In this document: positions 1 through 7,397 of the stretch, piece after piece
Numbering within the stretch: the stretch's first letter is position 1
Layout of the letters: every line of letters starts with the position of its first letter
DNA from: Anaerolineae bacterium
GTDB taxonomy: Bacteria > Chloroflexota > Anaerolineae > Promineifilales > Promineifilaceae
Length of the DNA stretch: 64,000 nt
Assembly (NCBI GenBank): GCA_023382655.1
Contig: JAHDWK010000018.1
Coordinates: 1-64,000, forward strand
Direction: 5' to 3'
The notes under the pieces: model-generated
Told to the model about the DNA's origin: nothing
Seen by the model: the letters and a program-made list of their open reading frames with translations, nothing else
Databases searched by the model: none
Program-made: the position numbers and the translations under genes

Positions 1-88
1 TTTAGTAGAATTTTCCACTTTCAACTGGTACTAATTTTGGTCCCTTTACAATTTTGATGGGAAATCTATTTTTCAAAGAGCGTTTAAT

Positions 89-526
89 TTGCTAAACAAT
101 CTTGAACAATTGGATATTGGCGATAATGACCTAGAATTACTGGACTCGTTTCCCGATCCCGACAGAATAGACTTCACTATTATTACTGCAATTTATAAAC
201 AAATCTTATTAGCGATTAGTCGGAGCGAAATTAATGCAGCAAAAAAGCATAATGAGGAATTGATTTACTATATTGATAGGCTTGTTGAGGAAGGAACAAA
301 ATTTGACGAATGGCTTATTTCTCGTGAACTTACAGACTTACATGTCTTTATTTCTTCTTTAAGAGATAACAGAATCAATTCAATCGCTCTATTCGAATTC
401 TGCCAAAACACCTTGCTTCATTCAAGTCTTCCATTTCTTGAAAAGATCGTAGACTTTTCACAAGATTATAGATTGAGACTAGAAGCTAGTAATGCGATTC
501 AATGCATTATTCGTAGACAAAAATGA
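89..526 (+). CDS. Hypothetical protein, AT-rich, possibly 5'-broken
   Basis: I do not recognise this 145-residue protein. It is mostly helical and charged, has no signal peptide or membrane segment, and is clearly more AT-rich than the genes from 1.1 kb onward. The only available start is TTG at 89. The same frame stays open back to a TAA at 32-34, and the translation of 35-88 looks as coding-like as the rest. The frame is also open before that stop (2-31). The gene could therefore be the 3' part of a longer one interrupted by a nonsense codon, or its start could be misjudged. It carries no ACGGCCGT octamer, unlike most resident genes here, which fits acquired DNA. Function unknown. Confidence 0.5.
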   Translation: MLNNLEQLDIGDNDLELLDSFPDPDRIDFTIITAIYKQILLAISRSEINAAKKHNEELIYYIDRLVEEGTKFDEWLISRELTDLHVFISSLRDNRINSIALFEFCQNTLLHSSLPFLEKIVDFSQDYRLRLEASNAIQCIIRRQK

Positions 527-686
527 ACAAAAAAGCTAATGCACGTTTATCAAGATCTAATGCACATTGGCCGCGATGGGTGTGGCTCATGGCAAAGACA
601 GCAGCCAGTATGAGCAGGCCGGGAGGACGCGCACGAGTGAGATAACACGACGGCCGTCTACCTCCCCCACCTCTTGATCCCTCTAC

Positions 687-781
687 GATTGGTTCAATCT
701 GGCAGATTGAACCAATCTTTCCCCAAAGCGCCGCCGGATGAAATCCGGCGTCTGATATAAAAAACGCACTGGAAGTGCGTT
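687..781. repeat. Cluster of three perfect stem-loops
   Basis: Three hairpins follow one another in the 330-base gap 527-856: arms of 14 bases at 687-700/704-717, of 8 bases at 732-739/743-750, and of 8 bases at 763-770/774-781, each with a 3-base loop. No coding sequence is convincing in this gap. The first hairpin is followed by TTT and could terminate transcription; the cluster as a whole looks like a REP/BIME-type array. Confidence 0.7.
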
Positions 782-794
782 ATGACATCTCTTT

Positions 795-840
795 AGTGCG
801 CTTTAGCGTACTTCTTGTGGCAGCCTGGGAATTCCATTCC
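795..840 (+). repeat. 46-base dispersed repeat, copy A
   Basis: It starts AGTGCGCTTTAGCGTACTTC and ends GGGAATTCCATTCC. A second copy with a few changes in the middle lies at 8445-8491 in the same orientation. The first half can fold (AGTGCGC/GCGTACT) and the end contains the palindrome GGAATTCC. Both copies are intergenic. Confidence 0.8.
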
Positions 841-856
841 CAGGCAAAAGGCCGTA

Positions 857-1096
857 TCAATGAACAGCGGGGGCTATTTGCTTTTCTCCATTGAGATAGA
901 GGTCAATGTTTTCGGCAAAATCTTCGGGGCCGTCTATGTGAATCTGGCTTAATCGTTCAAGAAAAGGGGAGGCCGATGGTTTGTTGCGTTTGCTCTGCAA
1001 AAACTCAGTGACCACCGTGTATAACTCTTCCAATTCTGCCTGGCTCATCGTATCAATTTTGGAAAGCAACAACTCTTTGGTACTCATCACATTCAT
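857..1096 (-). CDS. Small hypothetical protein, antitoxin-like in size and composition
   Basis: A 79-residue soluble acidic protein (76 residues if the ATG at 1087 is used, which has AAGG about 9 bases upstream and is my preferred start). The first 35 residues form a predicted amphipathic helix (SKIDTMSQAELEELYTVVTE), followed by a short linker and an acidic tail. Small proteins of this style are often antitoxins or bundle-forming adaptors, but no toxin-like gene lies next to it: downstream is the hairpin cluster and upstream is the PP2C phosphatase gene. I cannot assign a family. The frame is probably a real gene because its start and ribosome site are reasonable and no competing frame covers it. 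Confidence 0.45.
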   Translation of the reverse strand: MNVMSTKELLLSKIDTMSQAELEELYTVVTEFLQSKRNKPSASPFLERLSQIHIDGPEDFAENIDLYLNGEKQIAPAVH

Positions 1097-1146
1097 CCTT
1101 ATCGGTTTTGGCTGATCATTTTTCTCGCCCGATTATACGCCAACAG

Positions 1147-4086
1147 TTATCGTTTCATCACCACCAGGGTAATGTCGTCAAATTGAGGGGTATCGCCGGC
1201 GTGGACGTGGATGGCCTGGGTCACGGCCGTGACAATCTCCCCCGGATGGCGCTGCCGGGCCGCCTCCACCGTCACCCGCAGCCGATCCAGGCCAAACTCG
1301 TCAAAATCCTCATTCATCGCTTCCGTCACCCCATCGGTATACAAAACCAGCGTATCCCCCTGGCGGAACACCGTTTCCCGCCGCTCAATTTGCACCTGCG
1401 GCAGCACTCCCAAAGCAATGCCATTAGTCGTCAACATCTGTATCTGACCATCGGCGCGCAGCAGCAGCGGCGGATTATGCCCCCCATTGGCATAAGTCAG
1501 CACTTCCTTATGCGCATCCCATACCGCATAAAACACCGTCACAAACAGGTCAGATTGCGCATCTTTACCAATAATTTCGTTGGCGCGAATGAGCGTATTG
1601 GCCGGGTCGGTGCGGTTAAAGGCAATGGTGCGCAAAATGGTGCGGCTGAGCGCCATAAAAATGGCCGCCGGTACGCCCTTGTCGGCCACATCGGCAATCA
1701 GAATTCCCCATTTGCCATCGGCCAGTTCCATAAAATCATAAAAATCGCCGCTCACCTGGCGCGCCGCCTGCCAATATCCGGCCACCTGGCAGCCGGGAAT
1801 GGCCGGATTGTCGCGGGGAATCAGGCTGGCCTGAATTTCGCGGGCCACGTCCAATTCCCGTTCCAGCCGGTCCCGTTCGGCCGCTTCCTGGTAAAGCTGG
1901 TGGTTGACCACGGCCGTAGCCGCCTGATGGGCAATACCGGTGAGGATATTCAAACGGCGGTGCGACAACTGCGGCTGTGCCCCCACCAACATCAGCCCCA
2001 CCAATTCCCCCCGTGCCGACAGTGGAAAGGCACAGGCCGACGACGTACGAAAAACACGCTCCAACCAATGCGGCAGGCCAATCGTCTTAAAAGCGCCCGT
2101 GGCAATTTCCGTAGGCGTCAGCAGGCCAGGCGCCAATGTTTGCATCTCGTCATGATCCACCGCCAGCGTTTCCAGCAGACCCCGTTCCATCTCGCCAATG
2201 CCATAGCTGGGGCCAGGGTGAAAAAGATGGCGTACACTGTCCCAAATGAGAATCACGGCCGACTCCACACCCACCAGCAAAGGAATGAGGCGCACAATGG
2301 TGGAGAGGATTTCGTTCAGGTCGGTGAGGCTGTTGACGGCTGCCGCCACTTGAAACAGGGCGGTGTTCACCCACGCCTCTTCCTGTTGGGCGGCGCGCAG
2401 TTGGGCATTTTCCAGCGCCCGCGCCGTTTGCCCGGCAATATCGTGCAGCAGTTCATTACGGCGGGCGAAAACCACCGCGCCATTACCCGCCCCGGCCAAA
2501 TCATCCACCAGCATCACACCCAACATTTGCTGCCCTGTCACCAACGGTTGGAGGATGATCTGGGTGACGAGCGGGTCAAAGTTCACGGCCGTGCGCAGCC
2601 AGGCCGGTATCTTGCCGGTGGTAATCGGCTCCTGGCAATCATGCACCGCGTCCAGCATCGGCCATTCGCCCAATGGCACCCGAATAGGGCATACCTGGCG
2701 CGCCGCCTGCACATCGCCGCCATAAATCGTCATGCAGTGATACGCCTGCGCCTCTTCATCCCACAACAGACTGGCGCAAAAAGAGACGCCCAGGAGCATA
2801 GCCGCCAGCCGGGTCACCGACTCCAGCATATCATCCAGCGAATCGGCATGGCCGATGGCCTCGGCCACCTGCAACTGCGCCGTGGTCAACCAGGCTTGCT
2901 CCCGCTGCCGCGCCAACTGCTGCGTTTTGTTAATAGCAATGGAGGTTTCGGCGGCCAACGTTTCCAGCGTCATCTTTTCAATGCTGGTGAAAAAGCCGGG
3001 CTGCGGGCTTTGCACATCCAACACGCCCAACAATTCGCCGTCCACCAGCAAAGGAATAGCCATTTCAGCGCGGGTGCTTTCTTCCAACAATCCCCACCGG
3101 CTGACAAAACGGTCGTCGTGGCGGGTGTCATTGCTAATGACGGTCTGGCGGGCGGCTACGGCCGTGCCCACCAACCCTTCACCGGGCGCTATTTCCAGGT
3201 GATGCTGCATCAATTCGGGCCGGCTGCTGGCCTGCATGACAACGGTATCGTTACGGCCGTGTGCAAGACCATTGACGCCAAAAATTGTGACCAGATGAAA
3301 GCCAAACGTCGAAGCCGTCAGATTCACCACCTGCTTAAAAATCTCATCCTGGCTCTGCACCCGGCTAATTTCGCGGCCAATTTCCCCCACCAATTCCAAC
3401 TGCGCCGCCCGCTTTTCCGCCTGGGCAAAGAGGCGGGCATGGGCAATGGCCGCCGCCGCCTGGTTCGCCAGAATCATCAAACGGCGCATATCTTCTTCGT
3501 TAAACCGGTTGGGCTGGTCGCTTTGGGCGGCAATCACCCCCAGCGTTTCTTCGCCGCTGACCAGGGGGATGAAGATACCGGAACGGGGCGGCGTATCGCT
3601 AATGTAACGGGGGCGGGCGGGCAGGCGCAACATCTCCCGCTCAAAATCATGGATGAGCAGCGGCTGTTTACTCTCGCGCACCCAACCGACAATGCCCGTG
3701 CCTTCGCGCAGGTCAAAGGTTTGGGGAATGGGCTGCTGACGGCCGTTGATGCACCAGTAATGAATGTGATACAACGATTGTTCAAAGAGGCCAATTTGCA
3801 GCGTACTGTTGTCAATCACCTTGCCACTTTCGGCGGCAATCAGGGCGCACAAAGCATCTACGTCCAACTCCGCCTGCACAATGGCCCGCCCCGCCCCGCT
3901 CAACGACTCCAGCTCCGCAATGCGCGCCAGCAGCAACCGCCGCGAACGATACCGGCGCGCCAAAACATAAGTCGCCAGGAGCATAGCGCCTAGAAAAATG
4001 CCCAACGAGAGCAAGGGCATGGAAACAGAGCCAGCGCCGAGTTGCATATTCAGAAAAATCATCAGGTCATGGTGCAACCACATCAT
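1147..4086 (-). CDS. RsbU/SpoIIE-type PP2C phosphatase with four GAF domains
   Basis: A 979-residue protein: an N-terminal membrane segment (about residues 22-42, LLSLGIFLGAMLLATYVLA), four consecutive GAF-type sensor domains (about 50-210, 225-390, 400-560, 575-735), a short coiled coil, and a C-terminal PP2C/SpoIIE phosphatase (about 745-979). The metal-binding residues of the phosphatase are visible in SGDFYDF, IADVADKG, YTDGVTEA and FDDITLVV. Family knowledge: such enzymes dephosphorylate STAS anti-sigma antagonists in response to signals sensed by GAF domains. It is the last gene of a minus-strand run STAS - HATPase - STAS - phosphatase and starts 12 bases after the STAS gene ends. The start is uncertain: ATG at 4086 or 4083 lies inside a hairpin (4058-4097), and ATG at 4047 would still retain the membrane segment. 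The ligands of the GAF domains cannot be read from sequence. Confidence 0.9.
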   Translation of the reverse strand: MMWLHHDLMIFLNMQLGAGSVSMPLLSLGIFLGAMLLATYVLARRYRSRRLLLARIAELESLSGAGRAIVQAELDVDALCALIAAESGKVIDNSTLQIGLFEQSLYHIHYWCINGRQQPIPQTFDLREGTGIVGWVRESKQPLLIHDFEREMLRLPARPRYISDTPPRSGIFIPLVSGEETLGVIAAQSDQPNRFNEEDMRRLMILANQAAAAIAHARLFAQAEKRAAQLELVGEIGREISRVQSQDEIFKQVVNLTASTFGFHLVTIFGVNGLAHGRNDTVVMQASSRPELMQHHLEIAPGEGLVGTAVAARQTVISNDTRHDDRFVSRWGLLEESTRAEMAIPLLVDGELLGVLDVQSPQPGFFTSIEKMTLETLAAETSIAINKTQQLARQREQAWLTTAQLQVAEAIGHADSLDDMLESVTRLAAMLLGVSFCASLLWDEEAQAYHCMTIYGGDVQAARQVCPIRVPLGEWPMLDAVHDCQEPITTGKIPAWLRTAVNFDPLVTQIILQPLVTGQQMLGVMLVDDLAGAGNGAVVFARRNELLHDIAGQTARALENAQLRAAQQEEAWVNTALFQVAAAVNSLTDLNEILSTIVRLIPLLVGVESAVILIWDSVRHLFHPGPSYGIGEMERGLLETLAVDHDEMQTLAPGLLTPTEIATGAFKTIGLPHWLERVFRTSSACAFPLSARGELVGLMLVGAQPQLSHRRLNILTGIAHQAATAVVNHQLYQEAAERDRLERELDVAREIQASLIPRDNPAIPGCQVAGYWQAARQVSGDFYDFMELADGKWGILIADVADKGVPAAIFMALSRTILRTIAFNRTDPANTLIRANEIIGKDAQSDLFVTVFYAVWDAHKEVLTYANGGHNPPLLLRADGQIQMLTTNGIALGVLPQVQIERRETVFRQGDTLVLYTDGVTEAMNEDFDEFGLDRLRVTVEAARQRHPGEIVTAVTQAIHVHAGDTPQFDDITLVVMKR

Positions 4087-4097
4087 GACCTGATGAT
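4058..4097. repeat. 14-base-pair hairpin over the phosphatase start
   Basis: Arms ATCATCAGGTCATG (4058-4071) and its exact complement (4084-4097) with a 12-base loop. It spans the first ATG codons of the phosphatase gene and ends 1 base before the stop of the STAS gene, so it could limit translation of the phosphatase or be a mobile palindrome that became part of its N-terminus. Confidence 0.7.
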
Positions 4098-4098
4098 A

Positions 4099-4446
4099 TT
4101 ATTTACCTTTCTTCACTGCGCGTTGCGCCGCCGTCAGTGTGGGGTAAATCTGAAAAACCTTGTCAAAACCGACCATGGTAAAAACTTCCTGCAAGCGATC
4201 ATTCAAACCACAGAGCAAAACATCCCCCTCTTGCTGCCGGGCACGTCGCCAGGCGGAAACCAGGGAGCGCAGTCCACCACTGTTGATGTAACTCACCAGG
4301 GATAGGTCTACAATGACGGTAGCCCGGCCGTCATCCAGCAATTGATTGAGGACCGCTTCTAGCGTAGGCGTCTGGCTCTGGTCTAAACGGCCGTCAACCC
4401 GTACCAGCCACACATCATCTTTGAGGGATTCTTGTTGAATTGCCAT
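4099..4446 (-). CDS. STAS-domain anti-sigma factor antagonist
   Basis: A 115-residue single STAS domain, the normal size of SpoIIAA/RsbV proteins. The conserved phosphorylation loop is visible as SYINSGGLRS around residue 52-61, with the acceptor serine before GGL. Family knowledge: the unphosphorylated form binds the HATPase anti-sigma kinase and frees a sigma factor or other output; the kinase phosphorylates it and a PP2C phosphatase resets it. Its neighbours on the same strand are exactly such a kinase (4516-4938) and phosphatase (1147-4086), separated from the kinase gene by a 26-base-pair palindrome and from the phosphatase gene by 12 bases. The lysine-rich end (VKKGK) is unremarkable. 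Confidence 0.9.
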   Translation of the reverse strand: MAIQQESLKDDVWLVRVDGRLDQSQTPTLEAVLNQLLDDGRATVIVDLSLVSYINSGGLRSLVSAWRRARQQEGDVLLCGLNDRLQEVFTMVGFDKVFQIYPTLTAAQRAVKKGK

Positions 4447-4455
4447 GTTGTGAGG

Positions 4456-4514
4456 CGTGATACGTGATGCGTGATGCGTGACGCTCGGTCACGCATCACG
4501 CATCACGTATCACG
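4456..4514. repeat. Perfect 26-base-pair palindrome made of CGTGATG words
   Basis: The left arm (4456-4481) is a near-tandem run of the word CGTGATG/CGTGATA; the right arm (4489-4514) is its exact reverse complement; the loop is 7 bases. It fills the gap between the STAS and HATPase genes. Related word-repeats occur at 10142-10180 and 42958-42988. It may act as a terminator-like or RNA-stabilising element; it has no U-tract. Confidence 0.85.
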
Positions 4515-4515
4515 T

Positions 4516-4938
4516 TTATTCAATCACCTTTACCAACACCAATGTATTCCCCCCATCATCAAATTTATAGCGTACCTCATCCATCAGTTTCCGCATGAAA
4601 TGCACACCCAAACCGCCGACGCGAGGAAAACCGGAGGCGCCGTTGGGAACCTCATCGGTAGCGGGAACGGGCACTTCATCGGGGTCAAAAGCACGGCCGT
4701 TATCGTGAATGGTAATCACAAAGCGGTTCGCCTGCACTTCCCAACTGACGCGAATCTCTCCGGCGTCTTCCGCGGCATACGCATGTTCAATCACATTGGT
4801 ACAGGCTTCATCACAGGCCAGTTCCACATGGAACACGGCCGTGTCATCCAGCCCGGCCTGCGCCGCCCCTGCGGCCACAAACTGGCACGCCTGTTGAATC
4901 CTGTCGTAACGTCCGGGAATAATGAGGGTATCGCCCAT
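4516..4938 (-). CDS. RsbW/SpoIIAB-type serine kinase (HATPase) anti-sigma factor
   Basis: A 140-residue GHKL ATPase of the anti-sigma kinase family. The N box is visible as CDEACTNVIEHAY (about 43-55), the G1 box as IHDNGRAFDP (about 76-85), and the G2 box as GGLGVHFMRK (about 107-116). Family knowledge: it phosphorylates a STAS antagonist using ATP and sequesters an output protein, classically a sigma factor. It sits between two STAS genes and upstream of a PP2C phosphatase, giving the full partner-switching set. No sigma factor gene is adjacent in this window, so the output partner is encoded elsewhere or is not a sigma factor. No clear Shine-Dalgarno precedes the ATG at 4938. Confidence 0.9.
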   Translation of the reverse strand: MGDTLIIPGRYDRIQQACQFVAAGAAQAGLDDTAVFHVELACDEACTNVIEHAYAAEDAGEIRVSWEVQANRFVITIHDNGRAFDPDEVPVPATDEVPNGASGFPRVGGLGVHFMRKLMDEVRYKFDDGGNTLVLVKVIE

Positions 4939-4947
4939 GGGGAGAGG

Positions 4948-5019
4948 GTGATCCGTAATCGGTAATCCGTAATCGGTGATTAGACTTCGGATTACGTACT
5001 ACGGCTCACGGGTTACGAC
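4948..5019. repeat. Intergenic word-repeat (CCGTAATCGGTAAT type)
   Basis: Tandem CCGTAATCGGTAAT words are followed by partial reverse complements (CGGATTACG, CGGCTCACGG). It lies between the two signalling genes; the same word family recurs at 7200-7290, 16232-16387, 18512-18575, 23281-23355 and 30032-30105. Confidence 0.8.
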
Positions 5020-5020
5020 G

Positions 5021-5368
5021 TTAGAAACTGCCGACAGCCGCCGTAACATCATCATACACCGTAAAAATAGAATCCAGCCCGGCCAACGACAATACCTCAG
5101 ATACTCGTTCCGACGGCGCAGCCAGGACGAGCGCCCCTTTCTTTTTGGCGCACTCCCGATGCGCGCTCACAATCGCCCGTAAACCAGCGCTGCTCATATA
5201 ACCAATTTCCGATAGGTCCAGGACAATGTTTTCGTGCCCGCCAGCCAACATATCTTTCAGGGCTGCGTCAAACTGGGCGGCATTACTGCTGTCAATTCGG
5301 CCCGCCGCTTTCACCAGCGCCGCTCGTTTGAATGTTTCCGTCGTAATGTTTAAATTCGTTCCGCTCAT
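5021..5368 (-). CDS. STAS-domain anti-sigma factor antagonist (first gene of module)
   Basis: A 115-residue single STAS domain with the phosphorylation loop YMSSAGLRA near residue 57-65. The start is set by ATG at 5368 with GGAGG 8 bases upstream. It is the first gene of the minus-strand partner-switching run (STAS, HATPase kinase, STAS, four-GAF phosphatase). Two STAS proteins served by one kinase suggests either two output branches or one antagonist plus one scaffold, as in known RsbV/RsbS-like arrangements; that is inference. The two STAS proteins are diverged from each other outside the loop, so this is not a recent tandem duplication. Confidence 0.9.
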   Translation of the reverse strand: MSGTNLNITTETFKRAALVKAAGRIDSSNAAQFDAALKDMLAGGHENIVLDLSEIGYMSSAGLRAIVSAHRECAKKKGALVLAAPSERVSEVLSLAGLDSIFTVYDDVTAAVGSF

Positions 5369-5389
5369 CAAATTTTCCTCCTACATGAT

Positions 5390-5440
5390 TTTTGAACGCA
5401 AAGGCGCAAAGAGACAAAGAAAAGCAAAGATGAAAATACA
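5390..5440 (+). repeat. GCAAAGG-word dispersed repeat
   Basis: AACGCAAAGGCGCAAAGAG followed by further AAAG words. The same style occurs inside hyuB (14979-15012), at the start of the O-antigen ligase (30537-30570, reverse strand) and upstream of photolyase (55369-55406). The rest of the gap 5372-5554 shows no gene. Confidence 0.7.
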
Positions 5441-5554
5441 AAGAGATTGTCCATTGCCATCTGCTCACTGCTTATCATAGCGATTATATCACCACCTCAT
5501 CACCTCATCACCCCTCACCTGCTCATCCCCTCACCCACTCCCCTCCTCTCCTAT

Positions 5555-7186
5555 TTACCACCCCACGGCCGCTCCATCATTACGCGGTTCGCTGCCGCCA
5601 ATCAGGACGCCGGAATCCGGGTCACGCACAATCACCTGTCCCCCGCCAAAAGACATGGGGTGTTCCCGGTCGGTGACGGCGTGGCCGCGTCGGGTCAGTT
5701 CAGCGTGGATGGGGGCGGGCACGCTTGCACTGAGCGCAGTCGAAGTGGCCGTTTCCAATGCCACCTCCATCCCTCGCAGCCAGTTAAACCGGGGCGCGTC
5801 CAACGCTGTCTGCGGGTCCATGTCCCACAGCGCCAGGTTCAGCCCCACCTGCAAATGACCCTGCGGCTGCATAAACCCACCCATCACGCCAAAGCTGCTC
5901 CACGCCTGCCCGTTTTTGGTGATGAAACCGGGGATGATGGTATGGTACGGCCGTTTGCCCGGCGCTACTTCATTCGGATGCCCCGGCTCCAGGCTGAAAT
6001 TGGCCCCCCGGTTTTGCAACTGCACACCGGTGGTGCCCGCCGTCAGCCCACTGCCAAAGCCCATATACAGGCTTTGAATCCAGCTCACCATATTACCCTG
6101 ACCATCCGCCACCGTCAGATAGACGGTATCCCCATGACGCGGTGGCTGTCCGGCGGCGGGCGGCTGCGCCTGCGCCATATTCACCTGCGCCGCCCGTGTC
6201 TGGCTGTAAGCGGCACTCAGCAGCCCGGCTACGGGTACATCTACCTGACGCGGATCGCCAATGTAAGCGTGGGCATCGGCAAAAGCCAGCTTCATCACCT
6301 CAATCAAAGCGTGGTAATAATCGGCCGTGCCATACCCCAAGGTCTGCAAATCAAACTGCGCTGCCAGATTCAGCGCCAACAGCGCCGTAAGCCCCTGCCC
6401 ATTGGGCGGAATTTCGTAAAAGGTAAACCCATCACCATAATCCACTTGAATCGGTTCCACCCATTCCGCCTGGTACTGCGCCAGGTCGTCTTGCGTCAGC
6501 ACCCCACCCGCCGCCTGCACGCACGCGGCAATCTGGCGGCCAATATCACCCAAATAAAATGCATCTGGCCCATCGCTGGCAATTGTCGCCAGGGTGCGGG
6601 CAAATTCGGGGTTTTGGAAACGTTCGGCAGCGCGGGGGGCACGGCCGTGAGGCAGCCACACCCGCCGCGAATCAGGATGCCGGCTCATCTTTTCCGTGGA
6701 GCGACCCCAGGCATAAGCAATGCGCTGGCTGAGCGGAAAGCCTTCCCGTGCATACTGAATCGGCCGCGCCAGCAATGTGTCTAGCCCCCTACTGCCAAAG
6801 CGTTCCAGCGCCAACTGCCAGCCGCGCACCGCCCCCGGCGCCGTCACCGGCAGCGCCCCCAAAGCGGGAAATTGGCTGTGCCCCTGGCCGCGTACCAGAT
6901 CGGCGGTCAAGCCCTGCGGGGCAGGGCCACTGGCATTCAATCCATACAGCTTACCCTCATCCGCCTGCCAGATGAGGGCAAAGGCATCGCCGCCCACGCC
7001 GGTAGAGGTTGGCTCCACCACGCACAGCGTGGCCACAGTGGCAATGGCCGCATCCACGGCATTGCCGCCCGCTTTTAGAATATCCAGGCCGGCCTGCGCC
7101 GCTAATGGTTGGCTGGTGGCAACCAGCCCGTTCAACGCCACCACATTGGAGCGGCGGCTGGGGAAGGTGTGGGTTTCAAAGTTCAT
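5555..7186 (-). CDS. ggt: Gamma-glutamyltransferase family protein
   Basis: A 543-residue Ntn-hydrolase of the gamma-glutamyltranspeptidase family, which transfers or hydrolyses the gamma-glutamyl group of glutathione and related compounds after autocatalytic cleavage. Diagnostic parts: GLDILKAGGNAVDAAIATVA near the N-terminus, VGGDAFALIW, and the cleavage region HGDTVYLTVADGQGN with the nucleophilic Thr near residue 358, then the oxyanion and binding segments (GSGLTAGTTGVQLQNRG-type). No signal peptide is seen, so it is probably cytoplasmic, unlike E. coli Ggt. The start ATG at 7186 has GAGG 5 bases upstream. A GCACTGAGCGCAGTCGAAGT stretch at 5730-5749 lies in frame and resembles a widespread dispersed repeat. 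It is transcribed away from the agmatinase gene. Confidence 0.92.
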   Translation of the reverse strand: MNFETHTFPSRRSNVVALNGLVATSQPLAAQAGLDILKAGGNAVDAAIATVATLCVVEPTSTGVGGDAFALIWQADEGKLYGLNASGPAPQGLTADLVRGQGHSQFPALGALPVTAPGAVRGWQLALERFGSRGLDTLLARPIQYAREGFPLSQRIAYAWGRSTEKMSRHPDSRRVWLPHGRAPRAAERFQNPEFARTLATIASDGPDAFYLGDIGRQIAACVQAAGGVLTQDDLAQYQAEWVEPIQVDYGDGFTFYEIPPNGQGLTALLALNLAAQFDLQTLGYGTADYYHALIEVMKLAFADAHAYIGDPRQVDVPVAGLLSAAYSQTRAAQVNMAQAQPPAAGQPPRHGDTVYLTVADGQGNMVSWIQSLYMGFGSGLTAGTTGVQLQNRGANFSLEPGHPNEVAPGKRPYHTIIPGFITKNGQAWSSFGVMGGFMQPQGHLQVGLNLALWDMDPQTALDAPRFNWLRGMEVALETATSTALSASVPAPIHAELTRRGHAVTDREHPMSFGGGQVIVRDPDSGVLIGGSEPRNDGAAVGW

Positions 7187-7199
7187 GGTTTCCTCGTTT

Positions 7200-7290
7200 A
7201 ATCCGTGATTCGTGATTCGTGATTCGTAATCCGTAACCCGTAATCCGATGTCCGATCACGGGCTTCGGGCTTCTGGCCTCGGACTTCAGG
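7200..7290. repeat. Intergenic word-repeat (CGTGATT / GGGCTTC words)
   Basis: CGTGATT is repeated three times, followed by CGTAATCCGTAACCC words and then CGGGCTTC/CGGACTTC words. It lies in the divergent gap between ggt and the agmatinase gene. Confidence 0.75.
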
Positions 7291-7357
7291 ACATAGTTTT
7301 CTGATCATATCACGATGGTGGGGGTTTTTGGCAAATACGGCCGTATCTCGGAAAATG

Positions 7358-7382
7358 TAGAACGATTTGACAAATCGTTCTA
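7358..7382. promoter_or_regulatory. Perfect 12-base inverted repeat in the agmatinase leader
   Basis: TAGAACGATTTG, 1 base, then its exact complement, ending 15 bases before the agmatinase start. It could be an operator for a dimeric repressor or a leader hairpin next to the ribosome site (AAAGGAG at 7387-7393). Confidence 0.55.
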
Positions 7383-7397
7383 TACAAAGGAGACGCT

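Noticed and set aside
1108-3993. 961-codon open frame opposite the PP2C phosphatase gene
   Set aside because: Shadow frame in GC-rich DNA: rich in His/Gln/Arg/Pro, no domain, while the minus strand shows four GAF domains and PP2C motifs.
5447-6784. 445-codon open frame opposite ggt
   Set aside because: Antisense shadow with Arg/His/Pro-rich nonsense composition; the ggt motifs are on the other strand.
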